In this document: one piece after another, positions 1-6,437 of the stretch
Position numbering within the stretch: the first letter of the stretch is position 1
How the letters are laid out: the number at the start of each line of letters is the position of its first letter
DNA from: JAEZKC01 sp046538945
GTDB taxonomy: Bacteria > Fibrobacterota > Chitinivibrionia > Chitinivibrionales > Chitinispirillaceae
Direction of reading: 5' to 3'
Assembly (NCBI GenBank): GCA_046538945.1
Contig: JBKHHW010000163.1
Coordinates: forward strand, 1-7,157
DNA: 7,157 bases
Program-made: the position numbers and the translations under genes
The notes under the pieces: model-generated
Database searches by the model: none
The model's input: the letters and a program-made list of their open reading frames with translations, nothing else
What the model was told of the DNA's origin: nothing

Positions 1-2
1 TC

Positions 3-704
3 AAAACTTTCAAGGGGACTATTGGCACATACGCTGTAACAGTAATGATCCAACAGTATGCCGGGACATACCACGGAACGTATTATTACGATAAGTACCG
101 TTCTCCTATCCTTATAGTTGGGTCCCGTCACGAATGTGGAAAACTGATTTTACAAGAATACTTAACCGTTCGTAACAGAGAAAAATCTAAAAAAAACAAC
201 AGTATCTTCGAAATTACTGAAACCAAGTCTGGTTATATGGGTGTTTGGAAAAGCAGATCTAAAGAATATCCTGTCAATCTGATTTCAACGGATGCAAATA
301 AAGACCTGGAGTGCAAAACCGATTCTGGAACAGGAACGAAAATTGTTCCGTTCATTGGTCAAACCAAAAAACACATGTTTATGGGATATTACTCCCCAGA
401 GTATCACTTGAAAAAAGTGGAGATTATTAATAAAACTACTGGTTCCGTGGATCAGACCATCTGTTATGATGATATAATGGGGAATCTGATGACTTGGATT
501 TCCTTTAACATTTTGAATCTGAATAGTTATGATCGGGAATACAAGAAAATATGCGGCTACCCGATGCTAAAAGGCGACTGCATACTTATTAGTGGTGCCG
601 GCGGTGGCACTGGTGGTGGCTCTTATGATTTGTGGAAATTTGATCCAGTAAAACGAAAATATGAGTTCATTCAAACAATTGAAAATAAATCGTACGATTA
701 TTGA
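3..704 (+). CDS. Probable secreted XAC2610-like protein, 5'-truncated by window edge
   Basis: The reading frame is open from the first bases of the window, so the first in-window ATG (45) is probably internal and the true start lies upstream. About 233 residues are visible. The N-terminal part reads FKGTIGTYAVTV, then GTYHGTYYYDKY, then LILQEY, then GVWKS. This is the strand pattern of secreted bacterial proteins in which short F/Y-K-G-x-I-G-x-Y-x-V repeats are followed by G-x-Y-Y-Y and a G-x-W segment. The C-terminal part has a glycine-rich turn followed by SYDLWKFDP (about 590-650), as in XAC2610-type proteins where it follows an acidic DxDxDG-like loop. Here that loop is poorly conserved (SYDREYKKICGYPMLKGD). 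Function is unknown; export to the periplasm or surface is expected from the family, but the signal peptide would be outside the window. The gene looks more AT-rich than the flagellar genes. I am sure it is coding and only moderately sure of the family. Confidence 0.7.
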   Translation, partial: KTFKGTIGTYAVTVMIQQYAGTYHGTYYYDKYRSPILIVGSRHECGKLILQEYLTVRNREKSKKNNSIFEITETKSGYMGVWKSRSKEYPVNLISTDANKDLECKTDSGTGTKIVPFIGQTKKHMFMGYYSPEYHLKKVEIINKTTGSVDQTICYDDIMGNLMTWISFNILNLNSYDREYKKICGYPMLKGDCILISGAGGGTGGGSYDLWKFDPVKRKYEFIQTIENKSYDY

Positions 705-1200
705 CATGAACTTTTTCTTTGGAGGTTAAGGACGGAGAAGCCCTCTGTTTTTGTTCTGCATCTGGAAACGATGGTTCTGGACAAACCAATGGGGAGGTAC
801 CAATCTTGACTCCATGTGATACTTTAACTGTAGCAATATTTTGTAGGCAAGGTAAAAAAACAGTAGAAACACATTTCGGACGGGTGCGAATATCAGCTTT
901 TACTGCCGGAATATATTTTTTTTGATAAAATCGTCTGATTCAGGTTGAATAGAGGAGCAGAGGTTGAAAACTATTAGATAGATAGTTCGGTACGGAAGGC
1001 GACAACAAATGAAGGTGAAAAATTTAGAAACAATCGGATACTGACTGGGAAAGGCTCTCTATAAATAAACCTTCCCCTATGCCTCAGAATCCCAGGTGTT
1101 CATCATAGCCCTGTTTTGGGGTCACTGTCCAGCACCGCACGACTCCAGAATTAAAGATGATACAGCTTTCAATCAATCGTGTGCATTTTACAACTGATAC
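705..1200. other. AT-rich stretch without a supported gene
   Basis: About 500 bases between the end of the XAC2610-like gene and the end of the MNT antitoxin gene, the two genes pointing towards each other. No reading frame here has a recognisable domain on either strand. The longest, a 68-codon frame from a TTG at 719, has a GGAGG that overlaps its start rather than preceding it, and no family resemblance. A run of eight T at 916-923 follows a weak potential stem with a very long loop, so it is at best a poor terminator. A short inverted repeat AACTAT/ATAGTT lies at 969-987. I see no tRNA, insertion-sequence end or repeat array. Confidence 0.6.
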
Positions 1201-1506
1201 TCACCTTTTATAAATAATACAACCTCTCGTGGTGATATGTTCCTTCAGCGCCTCGTTGGTAATGGCGGGAAACGCCACAAAATCGAAAAAAAAGGGCAAA
1301 TAGGAATCCTCCTCGATATCGAACTTAAGCTTCGCAGCAAGGGATGCAGTCACGTGTTCACCTAACAAAGCAATATCCACATCGGAAGCTTTTTTGTGAC
1401 TCCCCATTGCCCGGGAACCAAATAGTACAGCCTCCTCCACTTCCGGATTTCTACTGATAAACCCGATTATTTCCTCCAACTGCTCATCACTCAAACCGAA
1501 TTTCAT
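1201..1506 (-). CDS. mntA: MNT-domain nucleotidyltransferase, MntA-like antitoxin
   Basis: A 101-residue minimal nucleotidyltransferase of the polymerase-beta superfamily. GSRAMGSHKKASDVD (residues 30-44) is the exact GS-X10-D-X-D motif: Gly30-Ser31 bind the nucleotide phosphates, and Asp42 and Asp44 bind the metal. A third acidic residue fits at Asp75 in FFFDFVAF. Length and motifs match MntA antitoxins, which in the characterised Shewanella pair transfer AMP from ATP to a tyrosine of the HEPN toxin and silence it. The start ATG overlaps the stop of the toxin gene (ATGA, 1503-1506), with a GAGCAGG sequence a few bases upstream, so translation is probably coupled. No truncation is visible and all catalytic residues are present. 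Family confidence is high; the antitoxin role is inferred from the partner gene. The symbol is by homology. Confidence 0.88.
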   Translation of the reverse strand: MKFGLSDEQLEEIIGFISRNPEVEEAVLFGSRAMGSHKKASDVDIALLGEHVTASLAAKLKFDIEEDSYLPFFFDFVAFPAITNEALKEHITTRGCIIYKR

Positions 1507-1910
1507 AACCTGCTCTTGAAATCTTCGTAAAGCCTGTTGACCAAAGGATAGAATTCTTCAACAATATACTGCACCGTTTCATTCAGAATGATTTGATTAT
1601 AGGTATGGCTGGCCAGGTTTCTCTTCTGAACCACACTCATCCATTTTTCACCCTCAGTGATGATTCCAGCCTGAAATGCAGTTCGTATTACCTGTTTGCT
1701 GCTACCGATCCTTACAAAACCCTCGTTTTCCAAAAAATCCTTCATGGTATTCCATGCAAGCTCAAAAGTAAACTCGAAAGTCTGAACAAGTGCTATTCTC
1801 ACTACCTCATCTTCCGGTTCCCGTCTGTAACGTTTCAGAGTGCGGCACATAGTATTGTATGCATTCTCAAAATTCTGAAAACGCTGCTTCCATCTGATAT
1901 CGTTTTCCAT
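1503..1910 (-). CDS. hepT: HEPN-domain protein, HepT-like toxin (HI0074 family)
   Basis: A 135-residue all-helical protein of the HI0074 family, once annotated as nucleotidyltransferase substrate-binding proteins and now known as HEPN toxins. The family pattern is visible as TFEFTFELAW (residues 44-53), then SSKQVIRTAFQAGII (70-84), then QKRNLASHTYN (95-105). Within the last, Arg97-x4-His102-x-Tyr104 is the RX4HXY motif: Arg and His form the HEPN RNase active site, and the Tyr is the residue AMPylated by MntA in the Shewanella system. I chose the ATG at 1910 because AGGGAGAG (1915-1922) sits at proper spacing and the protein then starts MENDIRWKQRF, where the family normally begins; a GTG at 1958 in frame has no such site. 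The gene overlaps the antitoxin gene by 4 bases, toxin first, the usual order for these pairs. Target RNA cannot be told from the sequence. Confidence 0.88.
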   Translation of the reverse strand: MENDIRWKQRFQNFENAYNTMCRTLKRYRREPEDEVVRIALVQTFEFTFELAWNTMKDFLENEGFVRIGSSKQVIRTAFQAGIITEGEKWMSVVQKRNLASHTYNQIILNETVQYIVEEFYPLVNRLYEDFKSRL

Positions 1911-1914
1911 TATA

Positions 1915-1922
1915 CTCTCCCT
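1915..1922 (-). promoter_or_regulatory. Ribosome binding site fixing the HepT-like start
   Basis: On the minus strand the sequence reads AGGGAGAG followed by TATA and ATG. The GGGAG core lies 6 nt before the ATG at 1910 and selects this start over the in-frame GTG 48 nt further upstream. Confidence 0.65.
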
Positions 1923-2041
1923 GATACTCGACACTTTTGAGACAATACACAAACCCACATGGAAACTGGTCAGATATGAAAATACAATACGATAAGCCGG
2001 AAACCTTCAACAAACTGCTCTCAACCGAAGTCTATATAATG

Positions 2042-2074
2042 AAAAAAGGCCGCAGGAACGATTCCCTGCAGCCC
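2042..2074 (-). terminator. Rho-independent terminator after flgI
   Basis: On the minus strand, GGCTGCAGG (2073-2065) pairs with CCTGCGGCC (2056-2048): nine base pairs with one G-U. The stem can extend inward by a G-U and an A-T pair, leaving a small ATCG loop. It is followed directly by six T (2047-2042). It lies about 30 nt past the flgI stop and closes the flagellar operon. There is no T-run on the plus-strand side, so it is one-directional. It implies that the HEPN/MNT pair, on the same strand further on, uses its own promoter within 1911-2041; I could not pick a convincing one there. Confidence 0.85.
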
Positions 2075-2105
2075 AAAATCGGATCATTTCTCCGACAACA
2101 GTCTA

Positions 2106-3215
2106 CTACAACACCTCAAGTTTCGCGTGAAGCGCTCCTGCCTCTTTTATCGCCTGCAGGATAGCGATCACATCCCTGGGGGTCACTCCAAGAGAATTGA
2201 GGGCCTGGGAAAGGTCCGAAACGGTTGTGGTTTCATCAAGCACCACCATCTCCGCATCCTTCTCCTCCATGACCATGGAGGGATTAGGTACCACCTCCGT
2301 ACGACCTAAAGTAAAGGGAGGCGGCTGCACCACCTCGGGAATGTTGACCACTTCCACTTTGACTCCCCCGTGAGTGACCGCAACCTGGGAGATACGCACG
2401 GTTCCCCCTGCCACTATGGTTCCAGTGCGCTCGTTGACCACCACCTTGGCCGTGGTTGCGACATCGAAAGTCATATTTTCCACCTGGGAGATGAACACGG
2501 GAACCTGAGTACCTTCCGGTACAGCTTTCATGTCAAGAGCCACGGTGGCCGCATCCATAGCCCTGGCCAGATTGTCAACCCCGTACTGAGTGTTTATCGA
2601 CTGAGCCATCTGCACCGCGGAAGTGAAGTCGGGGGCATTCAGGGAAAGGGAAAGTTCTCTTCCATCGAGCACGTTGAACTGATATTCGTTCTGCACTATG
2701 GCACCGTCTGGAATTCTTCCCACCATGACATGATTTTTTTTGATATGAGTGACACCACGGTCCCTCAGATCATAACCGCCTGTCGCCAGAGGTCCCTGGG
2801 CGGATGCGTAGATGGTGCCGTCGTGCCCCTGAAGCGGAGTGAGAATAAGAGTCCCCCCCTCGAGACTTGTGGCATCCCCGACAGATGAGACTGTCACATC
2901 GAGATGGGTACCTTTACGCTTGAACGGAGCGAGCTGCCCTGTCACCATCACCGCAGCCACGTTTCTTACCCTGAGATGTTTCTCGGGAAGCTCTACACCC
3001 ATGTTTTTGAGCATATTAGTGATAGTCTGCTCTGTAAAAACTGTCTGACCCCGGTCACCTGTACCGGCAAGCCCCACAACCAGACCGTAACCGAAGAGCT
3101 GTACATCCTCAAGTCCGCTAACGGAAGCCACATCCTTTATACGCACCTGCTGCTGAGCGGCAGCGAAAGATACGACGATCAAAAGCACCAGGGAAATTCC
3201 ACGAAGTCTGTTCAT
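2106..3215 (-). CDS. flgI: FlgI, flagellar P-ring protein
   Basis: A 369-residue periplasmic protein that polymerises into the P-ring, the peptidoglycan-level part of the bushing around the flagellar rod. Residues 1-20 are a signal peptide (MNRLRG, then hydrophobic SLVLLIVVSFAAA, cleavage before QQ). The mature protein begins with the family signature RIKDVASVSG followed by GYGLVVGLAGTGD (residues 42-54) and ends with VIAILQAIKEAGALHAKLEVL, the usual FlgI C terminus, so it is full length. I prefer the ATG at 3215, preceded by AAGGTGGGGG at a 5-nt gap, over the in-frame GTG at 3227, which falls inside that ribosome binding site and would put acidic GDS before the basic n-region. It lies 15 nt after the flgH stop. 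The gene ends with tandem TAG stops. Assembly needs FlgA, encoded two genes upstream. Confidence 0.97.
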   Translation of the reverse strand: MNRLRGISLVLLIVVSFAAAQQQVRIKDVASVSGLEDVQLFGYGLVVGLAGTGDRGQTVFTEQTITNMLKNMGVELPEKHLRVRNVAAVMVTGQLAPFKRKGTHLDVTVSSVGDATSLEGGTLILTPLQGHDGTIYASAQGPLATGGYDLRDRGVTHIKKNHVMVGRIPDGAIVQNEYQFNVLDGRELSLSLNAPDFTSAVQMAQSINTQYGVDNLARAMDAATVALDMKAVPEGTQVPVFISQVENMTFDVATTAKVVVNERTGTIVAGGTVRISQVAVTHGGVKVEVVNIPEVVQPPPFTLGRTEVVPNPSMVMEEKDAEMVVLDETTTVSDLSQALNSLGVTPRDVIAILQAIKEAGALHAKLEVL

Positions 3216-3230
3216 GCTGTCCCCCACCTT

Positions 3231-3803
3231 TCAAAAAATCCAATTGAGAAAACGCGCGATGAGGCCGGGCCGCTGTCCGTCATGAGCCGCCCCCTTGCCT
3301 GAATAGGTAATCTGCGCATCGGCAATGCTTGAAGAATAAATGATGTTGCTCTTCTGCACATCTTCAGGCCTCACTGTACCGCTGACCTTAATAATCTCCT
3401 TTTCATCATTTATCTCCACCACCTTGCTTCCGTCAATAATCAGGTTACCATTGCCCATAACCTTGACAACCCTCGCGGTCACGGTTGCAACCAATTGTCC
3501 CTCTCTTGACGTGCCGCCTTTACCGTCATAGGCGGCGTTGTTGCCGCCCGATGCACCAAAAGAGGGCAAAAAGCCCAAAGCACCCGACCCGCCACCTGCC
3601 TCGACACCGAATTTGTTCTCTTTTGATGTATTGGTCTTGCTTTGACTTCCGGCCTTGGCCGATTCCACTATATGAACAGTGAGAATGTCATCGACCCGCA
3701 TCGCACGATGATCGGAAAAAAGACTGTTCATCGGTGATCCGTAAGCCATCCAGCACACCATCATCACCACAATGACAAGCATTCTTACCAGACGCGATTT
3801 CAT
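3231..3803 (-). CDS. flgH: FlgH, flagellar L-ring protein (no lipobox)
   Basis: A 190-residue protein forming the L-ring, the outer-membrane half of the rod bushing. Recognised from SLFSDHRAMRVDDILTVHIVE (27-47), the NAAYDGKGG(T)S segment before the QLVATVTARVV strand, the NGNLIIDGSKVVEIN block, the IIKVSGTVRPEDV block, the SSIADAQITYSGKG segment, and the end GLIARFLNWIF. The N terminus is a hydrophobic export signal (MKSRLVRMLVIVVMMVCWMAYG), but its only cysteine (Cys17, context VMMVC) lacks the L-x-[GA]-C lipobox. The 40 or so linker residues seen after the lipid cysteine in enterobacterial FlgH (232 aa) are also missing. It is therefore probably cut by signal peptidase I, or kept uncleaved, rather than lipidated. 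The start ATG overlaps the flgA stop (ATGA), with AGGAAGGGG 7 nt upstream inside flgA. Confidence 0.95.
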   Translation of the reverse strand: MKSRLVRMLVIVVMMVCWMAYGSPMNSLFSDHRAMRVDDILTVHIVESAKAGSQSKTNTSKENKFGVEAGGGSGALGFLPSFGASGGNNAAYDGKGGTSREGQLVATVTARVVKVMGNGNLIIDGSKVVEINDEKEIIKVSGTVRPEDVQKSNIIYSSSIADAQITYSGKGAAHDGQRPGLIARFLNWIF

Positions 3804-4798
3804 GTGTTGTCCCCTTCCTGATAGACGGTAACCAATCCCTTTTTGAGAACTTCCGCCCGAATGAGTTTTCCGGTCTGCTGGTTTTCAACCCAGACCCGCT
3901 CTCCCCTGCCGCCGGACTCACGTGCCCTTCCCAGAACCGAAACTCTGACACTGCTGCTTGAAAAAAGAATCTGAACCTGGTCGCCCCGTGCCACCACGGG
4001 AACTGCCCGCAGCAGTTTTTCGTGAATGATATTTCCCTGAGATACGGTACGGATCACTTCACTTTCCCCGGCCTGAGGCAGTTCCCGCAGAGGAACATGA
4101 GCGAAATGAGTGATATCCATGGTTTTAAGAACGCAGCTTTGAGAATCCAGCTGCTCACCGCGGCTGATCTGCCGCGTCGCAACCAAAACAGGTGCCTTCA
4201 CCTGCATATGGCAGGATACAGGGATACGGTTTGTGCCGGCGCCCTGACGGACTTCGAGAAGAAGATTGAAGTTACCCTTCACGAATGGATTGTTCAAACC
4301 TTTGAGCTGCACCTGGACCGCTCCACGGAAACTCTTCCAGGAGCTTTCAGAGTTGTTGATACTCAAATCCCATTCACCCTCTTTCCATCCCAGATTTTCC
4401 ACCACATAGGTCATAATCTGCTTCTCGAAATCCCCGACAGTTCTCTTGACGAAGTCACTGCTGACCTTGATTCTCTTCTGCTCCGCTGCACTAAATGTCA
4501 CATTCTTGAAGAGCGGCTTTAGGCGAAACAGGAGAAGATCGCTGGTATTTACAAAACGGCTGTATCCGGGAGGAGCTGATTCGCCGGCGGAAGTTCTGCC
4601 CACTCTGGCTGCGAGTCCGGAATCCGAACACTGCACTCTGCCCAGATCCTCAATCCTGATCAGAGTATCACTGACCATCACAGAATCACGGAAGTGAATT
4701 GTTACATCCTGAGCCAAAGCACAACCTGCACAGATAAAGAGACAAAGGAGAACTGCTCTCCTGAATCCCCGACGGTTGTTTCCATTCACCTTCATCAT
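3800..4798 (-). CDS. flgA: FlgA, P-ring assembly chaperone
   Basis: A 332-residue periplasmic chaperone needed for FlgI to assemble into the P-ring. The N terminus has two arginine pairs, a hydrophobic core and a likely cleavage site at CALA-Q (residue 29). The middle region (about 32-200) is the extended N-terminal part of long-form FlgA, absent from the 219-residue enterobacterial protein; it opens with VTIHFRDSVMVSDTLIRIEDLG. Residues about 203-265 form the SAF domain (APVLVATRQISRGEQLD through GNIIHEKLL). The last 65 residues hold the VVARGDQVQI segment and the V-(W/R)-V-x-N-x-x-(S/T)-G-K-(L/V) block that end every FlgA. It starts 10 nt after the flgG stop; two adjacent ATGs (4798 and 4795) are both possible starts. 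The signal has three cysteines, but Cys26 (ICAGC) lacks the hydrophobic -3 residue of a proper lipobox. Confidence 0.93.
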   Translation of the reverse strand: MMKVNGNNRRGFRRAVLLCLFICAGCALAQDVTIHFRDSVMVSDTLIRIEDLGRVQCSDSGLAARVGRTSAGESAPPGYSRFVNTSDLLLFRLKPLFKNVTFSAAEQKRIKVSSDFVKRTVGDFEKQIMTYVVENLGWKEGEWDLSINNSESSWKSFRGAVQVQLKGLNNPFVKGNFNLLLEVRQGAGTNRIPVSCHMQVKAPVLVATRQISRGEQLDSQSCVLKTMDITHFAHVPLRELPQAGESEVIRTVSQGNIIHEKLLRAVPVVARGDQVQILFSSSSVRVSVLGRARESGGRGERVWVENQQTGKLIRAEVLKKGLVTVYQEGDNT

Positions 4799-4808
4799 GG
4801 AAAAGCTA

Positions 4809-5597
4809 CTACCTCTTGAGATTGTTGGCTACCTGGAGCATCTCCTCGGCAACCTGGATCGATTTGGATACGATTTCAAATGCGCGCTGAGCCGCAATCA
4901 TACTGACCATCTCATCCACGATCTGCACATTCGATGCCTCAGTATAGCCCTGCATGATCGTCCCCGCCCCCTCCTCGCCGGGATAGGATATCACGGGCAG
5001 TCCGCTTGCATCAGTTGTGGCAAAAAGGTTTCCTCCAAGCGACCTGAGTCCGGAATTATTTACAAAGCGGGCCAGCTCGATCTGTCCTATCTCAGTCGAA
5101 ACATCATCACCCTGAAGGATCACATTCACCCGACCATCGGCCGCGATCTCCAGCTCCTGCGCTCCCTGGGGGACCGAAATCTGCGGCTGAAGAATGAAAC
5201 CAGATGAGGTAACGATCGTCCCGTCGCTTGAGAGCTTGAATGCCCCGTCGCGAGTGTAGGCGGTAGAACCGTCGGGAAGCATGATCTGGAACATGCCCTC
5301 ACCCTGCACAGCCACATCAAGCGGATTTTCCGTGCGGTTTGGCGATCCCTGCTCGAAAATTCTCTGTGTACCCGCGGGCTTCACCCCGAGTCCCACCTCG
5401 ATACCCGACGGAGCCATTCCCCCTTCGAAATTGCGCACACCGGGTTCTCTGAGAGTCTGATACATAAGATCCTGAAACTCCACTTTGGAACGCTTGAAAC
5501 CGGTGGTATTGACGTTCGACAAGTTGTTGGAAACGGTATCCATGTAAAGCTGCTGGGCTTCCATTCCCGTCGCTGCTGTCATCATGCATCTGATCAT
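4809..5597 (-). CDS. flgG: FlgG, flagellar distal rod protein
   Basis: A 262-residue axial protein forming the distal rod that passes through the P- and L-rings. It has no signal peptide, as expected for a substrate of the flagellar type III export apparatus. The N-terminal helix carries TAATGMEAQQ and the rod/hook signature NNLSNVNTTGFK (24-35). Residues 46-63 (YQTLREPGVRNF and on) match the FlgG-specific segment that stiffens the rod relative to the hook. The middle domain has NPLDVAVQGEGMFQI and YTRDGAFKLSSDG. The C terminus has QGYTEASNVQIVDEMVSMIAAQRAFE and ends KSIQVAEEMLQVANNLKR, all typical. It is full length. GGGAAGAAG lies just before the ATG. The stop is a tandem TAG TAG. It lies 47 nt after flgF, its shorter paralogue. 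Confidence 0.98.
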   Translation of the reverse strand: MIRCMMTAATGMEAQQLYMDTVSNNLSNVNTTGFKRSKVEFQDLMYQTLREPGVRNFEGGMAPSGIEVGLGVKPAGTQRIFEQGSPNRTENPLDVAVQGEGMFQIMLPDGSTAYTRDGAFKLSSDGTIVTSSGFILQPQISVPQGAQELEIAADGRVNVILQGDDVSTEIGQIELARFVNNSGLRSLGGNLFATTDASGLPVISYPGEEGAGTIMQGYTEASNVQIVDEMVSMIAAQRAFEIVSKSIQVAEEMLQVANNLKR

Positions 5598-5644
5598 TTT
5601 TCTTCTTCCCGTCTGCTGTTTATATCAGATCAGGTGGTTATCCG

Positions 5645-6382
5645 TTAATTGATTCTTCCCACCTGATTCACCGCTTTTTCAAGAGTCTGATCCTGGGCAT
5701 GGAGCGCCTTCTGATCAGCTTCGAAATTTCTGTAAGCGGAAATCATCTGCACCATATTGCGGATCACATCGACATTGGATGCCTCCAGAAATCCCTGCTT
5801 TACAACAAATCCGGCCGACTTGAGCTCGGGAGCATCAGGGGCCAGAGGCGCAAAGCGGCTGTCTCCGCAGCGGCGGAACTCATAGGGCTTCTGGAAATCC
5901 ACTACCTTTATCATCCCTTTGCTCTCTCCCTGCTGCAGCACCTCTCCCGAATCGGTCACCTGAACGGGGATGTTCTTTTCAACCCGAATGTAGCCCCCCT
6001 CGCTGCTCATGAGCTTCGAGCCGTCGCTTGTTACAAGAAGACCCTCGGGGGAAAGAGACAGATTACCGTTACGTGTGTAGCGCACTCCTTCAGAAGTCAT
6101 CACTTTGAAAAAGCCGCTTCCCTTGATGCAAAGGTCAAGCGGAGATTTGGTCTGGCGCATGGTGCCTTCGGAGTGGTCGACATACACGGCCTCGGCCTTC
6201 ATATCCCGGTTTGCAAAGACCTGGTTATCATCGTTTTTCAGAAGCTTCTGATAGGCGCTGGTGAAAAGTCCGCTCTGCTTGAATCCGGTAGTATTTATAT
6301 TGGCCAGATTATTTGCGATCTGATCCTGCTTCTGGGTCAGTGCAGTCATTCCTCTTGAAGCGGTGTAGATTCCCTGAATCAT
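5645..6382 (-). CDS. flgF: FlgF, flagellar proximal rod protein
   Basis: A 245-residue rod protein, paralogous to FlgG. The N-terminal helix has YTASRGMTALTQKQDQIANN and the signature NNLANINTTGFK (24-35). The middle domain has SPLDLCIKGSGFFKVM and RYTRNGNLSLSPEG. The C terminus has QGFLEASNVDVIRNMVQMISAYRNFEADQKAL and ends with a helix (ALHAQDQTLEKAVNQVGRIN). It lacks the FlgG-specific YQT-x-R-x-PG segment, which, with its shorter length and position before flgG, makes it FlgF rather than a second FlgG. It is exported by the flagellar type III apparatus, so no signal peptide is present. AGGAG (6390-6394) sits 7 nt before the ATG. It is the first gene of the operon, directly downstream of a sigma-54-like promoter. 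Confidence 0.95.
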   Translation of the reverse strand: MIQGIYTASRGMTALTQKQDQIANNLANINTTGFKQSGLFTSAYQKLLKNDDNQVFANRDMKAEAVYVDHSEGTMRQTKSPLDLCIKGSGFFKVMTSEGVRYTRNGNLSLSPEGLLVTSDGSKLMSSEGGYIRVEKNIPVQVTDSGEVLQQGESKGMIKVVDFQKPYEFRRCGDSRFAPLAPDAPELKSAGFVVKQGFLEASNVDVIRNMVQMISAYRNFEADQKALHAQDQTLEKAVNQVGRIN

Positions 6383-6389
6383 GAACGTT

Positions 6390-6394
6390 CTCCT
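6390..6394 (-). promoter_or_regulatory. Ribosome binding site of flgF
   Basis: AGGAG on the minus strand, 7 nt before the ATG at 6382. It is the clearest Shine-Dalgarno site in the window. Confidence 0.7.
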
Positions 6395-6420
6395 GAAGTT
6401 TGTTGTTCAGGCGCAGTTAC

Positions 6421-6437
6421 AAGCATAAAGCATGCCG
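6421..6437 (-). promoter_or_regulatory. Sigma-54-like (-24/-12) promoter of the flagellar operon
   Basis: The minus strand reads CGGCATGCTTTATGCTT. Against the sigma-54 consensus TGGCACG-N4-TTGCW it keeps the key GG (plus 6435-6436) and GC (6423-6424) exactly ten bases apart, plus CA and G of the -24 box and TGC-T of the -12 box. Mismatches are the first T, the second C of CAC, and the first T of TTGC. Transcription would start near 6411, leaving about 29 nt to the flgF ATG with its ribosome binding site inside. Sigma-54 control of rod and ring genes is common outside the enterics. I found no sigma-28-type site in this region. A second, poorer GG-N10-GC pair overlaps at 6430-6443. Confidence 0.55.

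Noticed and set aside
688..699. Perfect palindrome AATCGTACGATT
   Set aside because: It lies inside the last codons of the first gene and is short enough to arise by chance; nothing links it to a regulator.
896..923. T-run at 916-923 as a terminator for the first gene
   Set aside because: The only stem (TTTCGG with CCGGAA) has one G-U pair and a loop of nearly 30 bases, and it lies more than 200 nt past the stop.
719..925. 68-codon plus-strand frame starting with TTG just after the XAC2610-like gene
   Set aside because: The start is TTG with GGAGG overlapping rather than preceding it, no family resemblance is visible, and the composition is like the surrounding non-coding DNA.
969..987. Inverted repeat AACTAT/ATAGTT
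   Set aside because: Six AT-rich pairs with a seven-base spacer, no T-run and no adjacent gene.
1911..1958. N-terminal extension of the HEPN gene from a GTG at 1958
   Set aside because: The ATG at 1910 has a good ribosome binding site and gives the normal family N terminus; the extra 16 residues resemble no family member.
3216..3227. FlgI start at GTG 3227
   Set aside because: It falls inside the ribosome binding site of the ATG at 3215 and would spoil the signal-peptide n-region.
4721..4724. Lipobox in FlgA (ICAGC, Cys26)
   Set aside because: The -3 residue is Cys rather than Leu/Val/Ile, a standard cleavage site (ALA-Q) follows at residue 29, and FlgA proteins are soluble periplasmic chaperones.
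5699..6358. 219-codon plus-strand frame opposite flgF, and similar long frames opposite the other flagellar genes and the HEPN gene
   Set aside because: They are antisense shadows of clearly recognised genes, with no family resemblance and no start signals.
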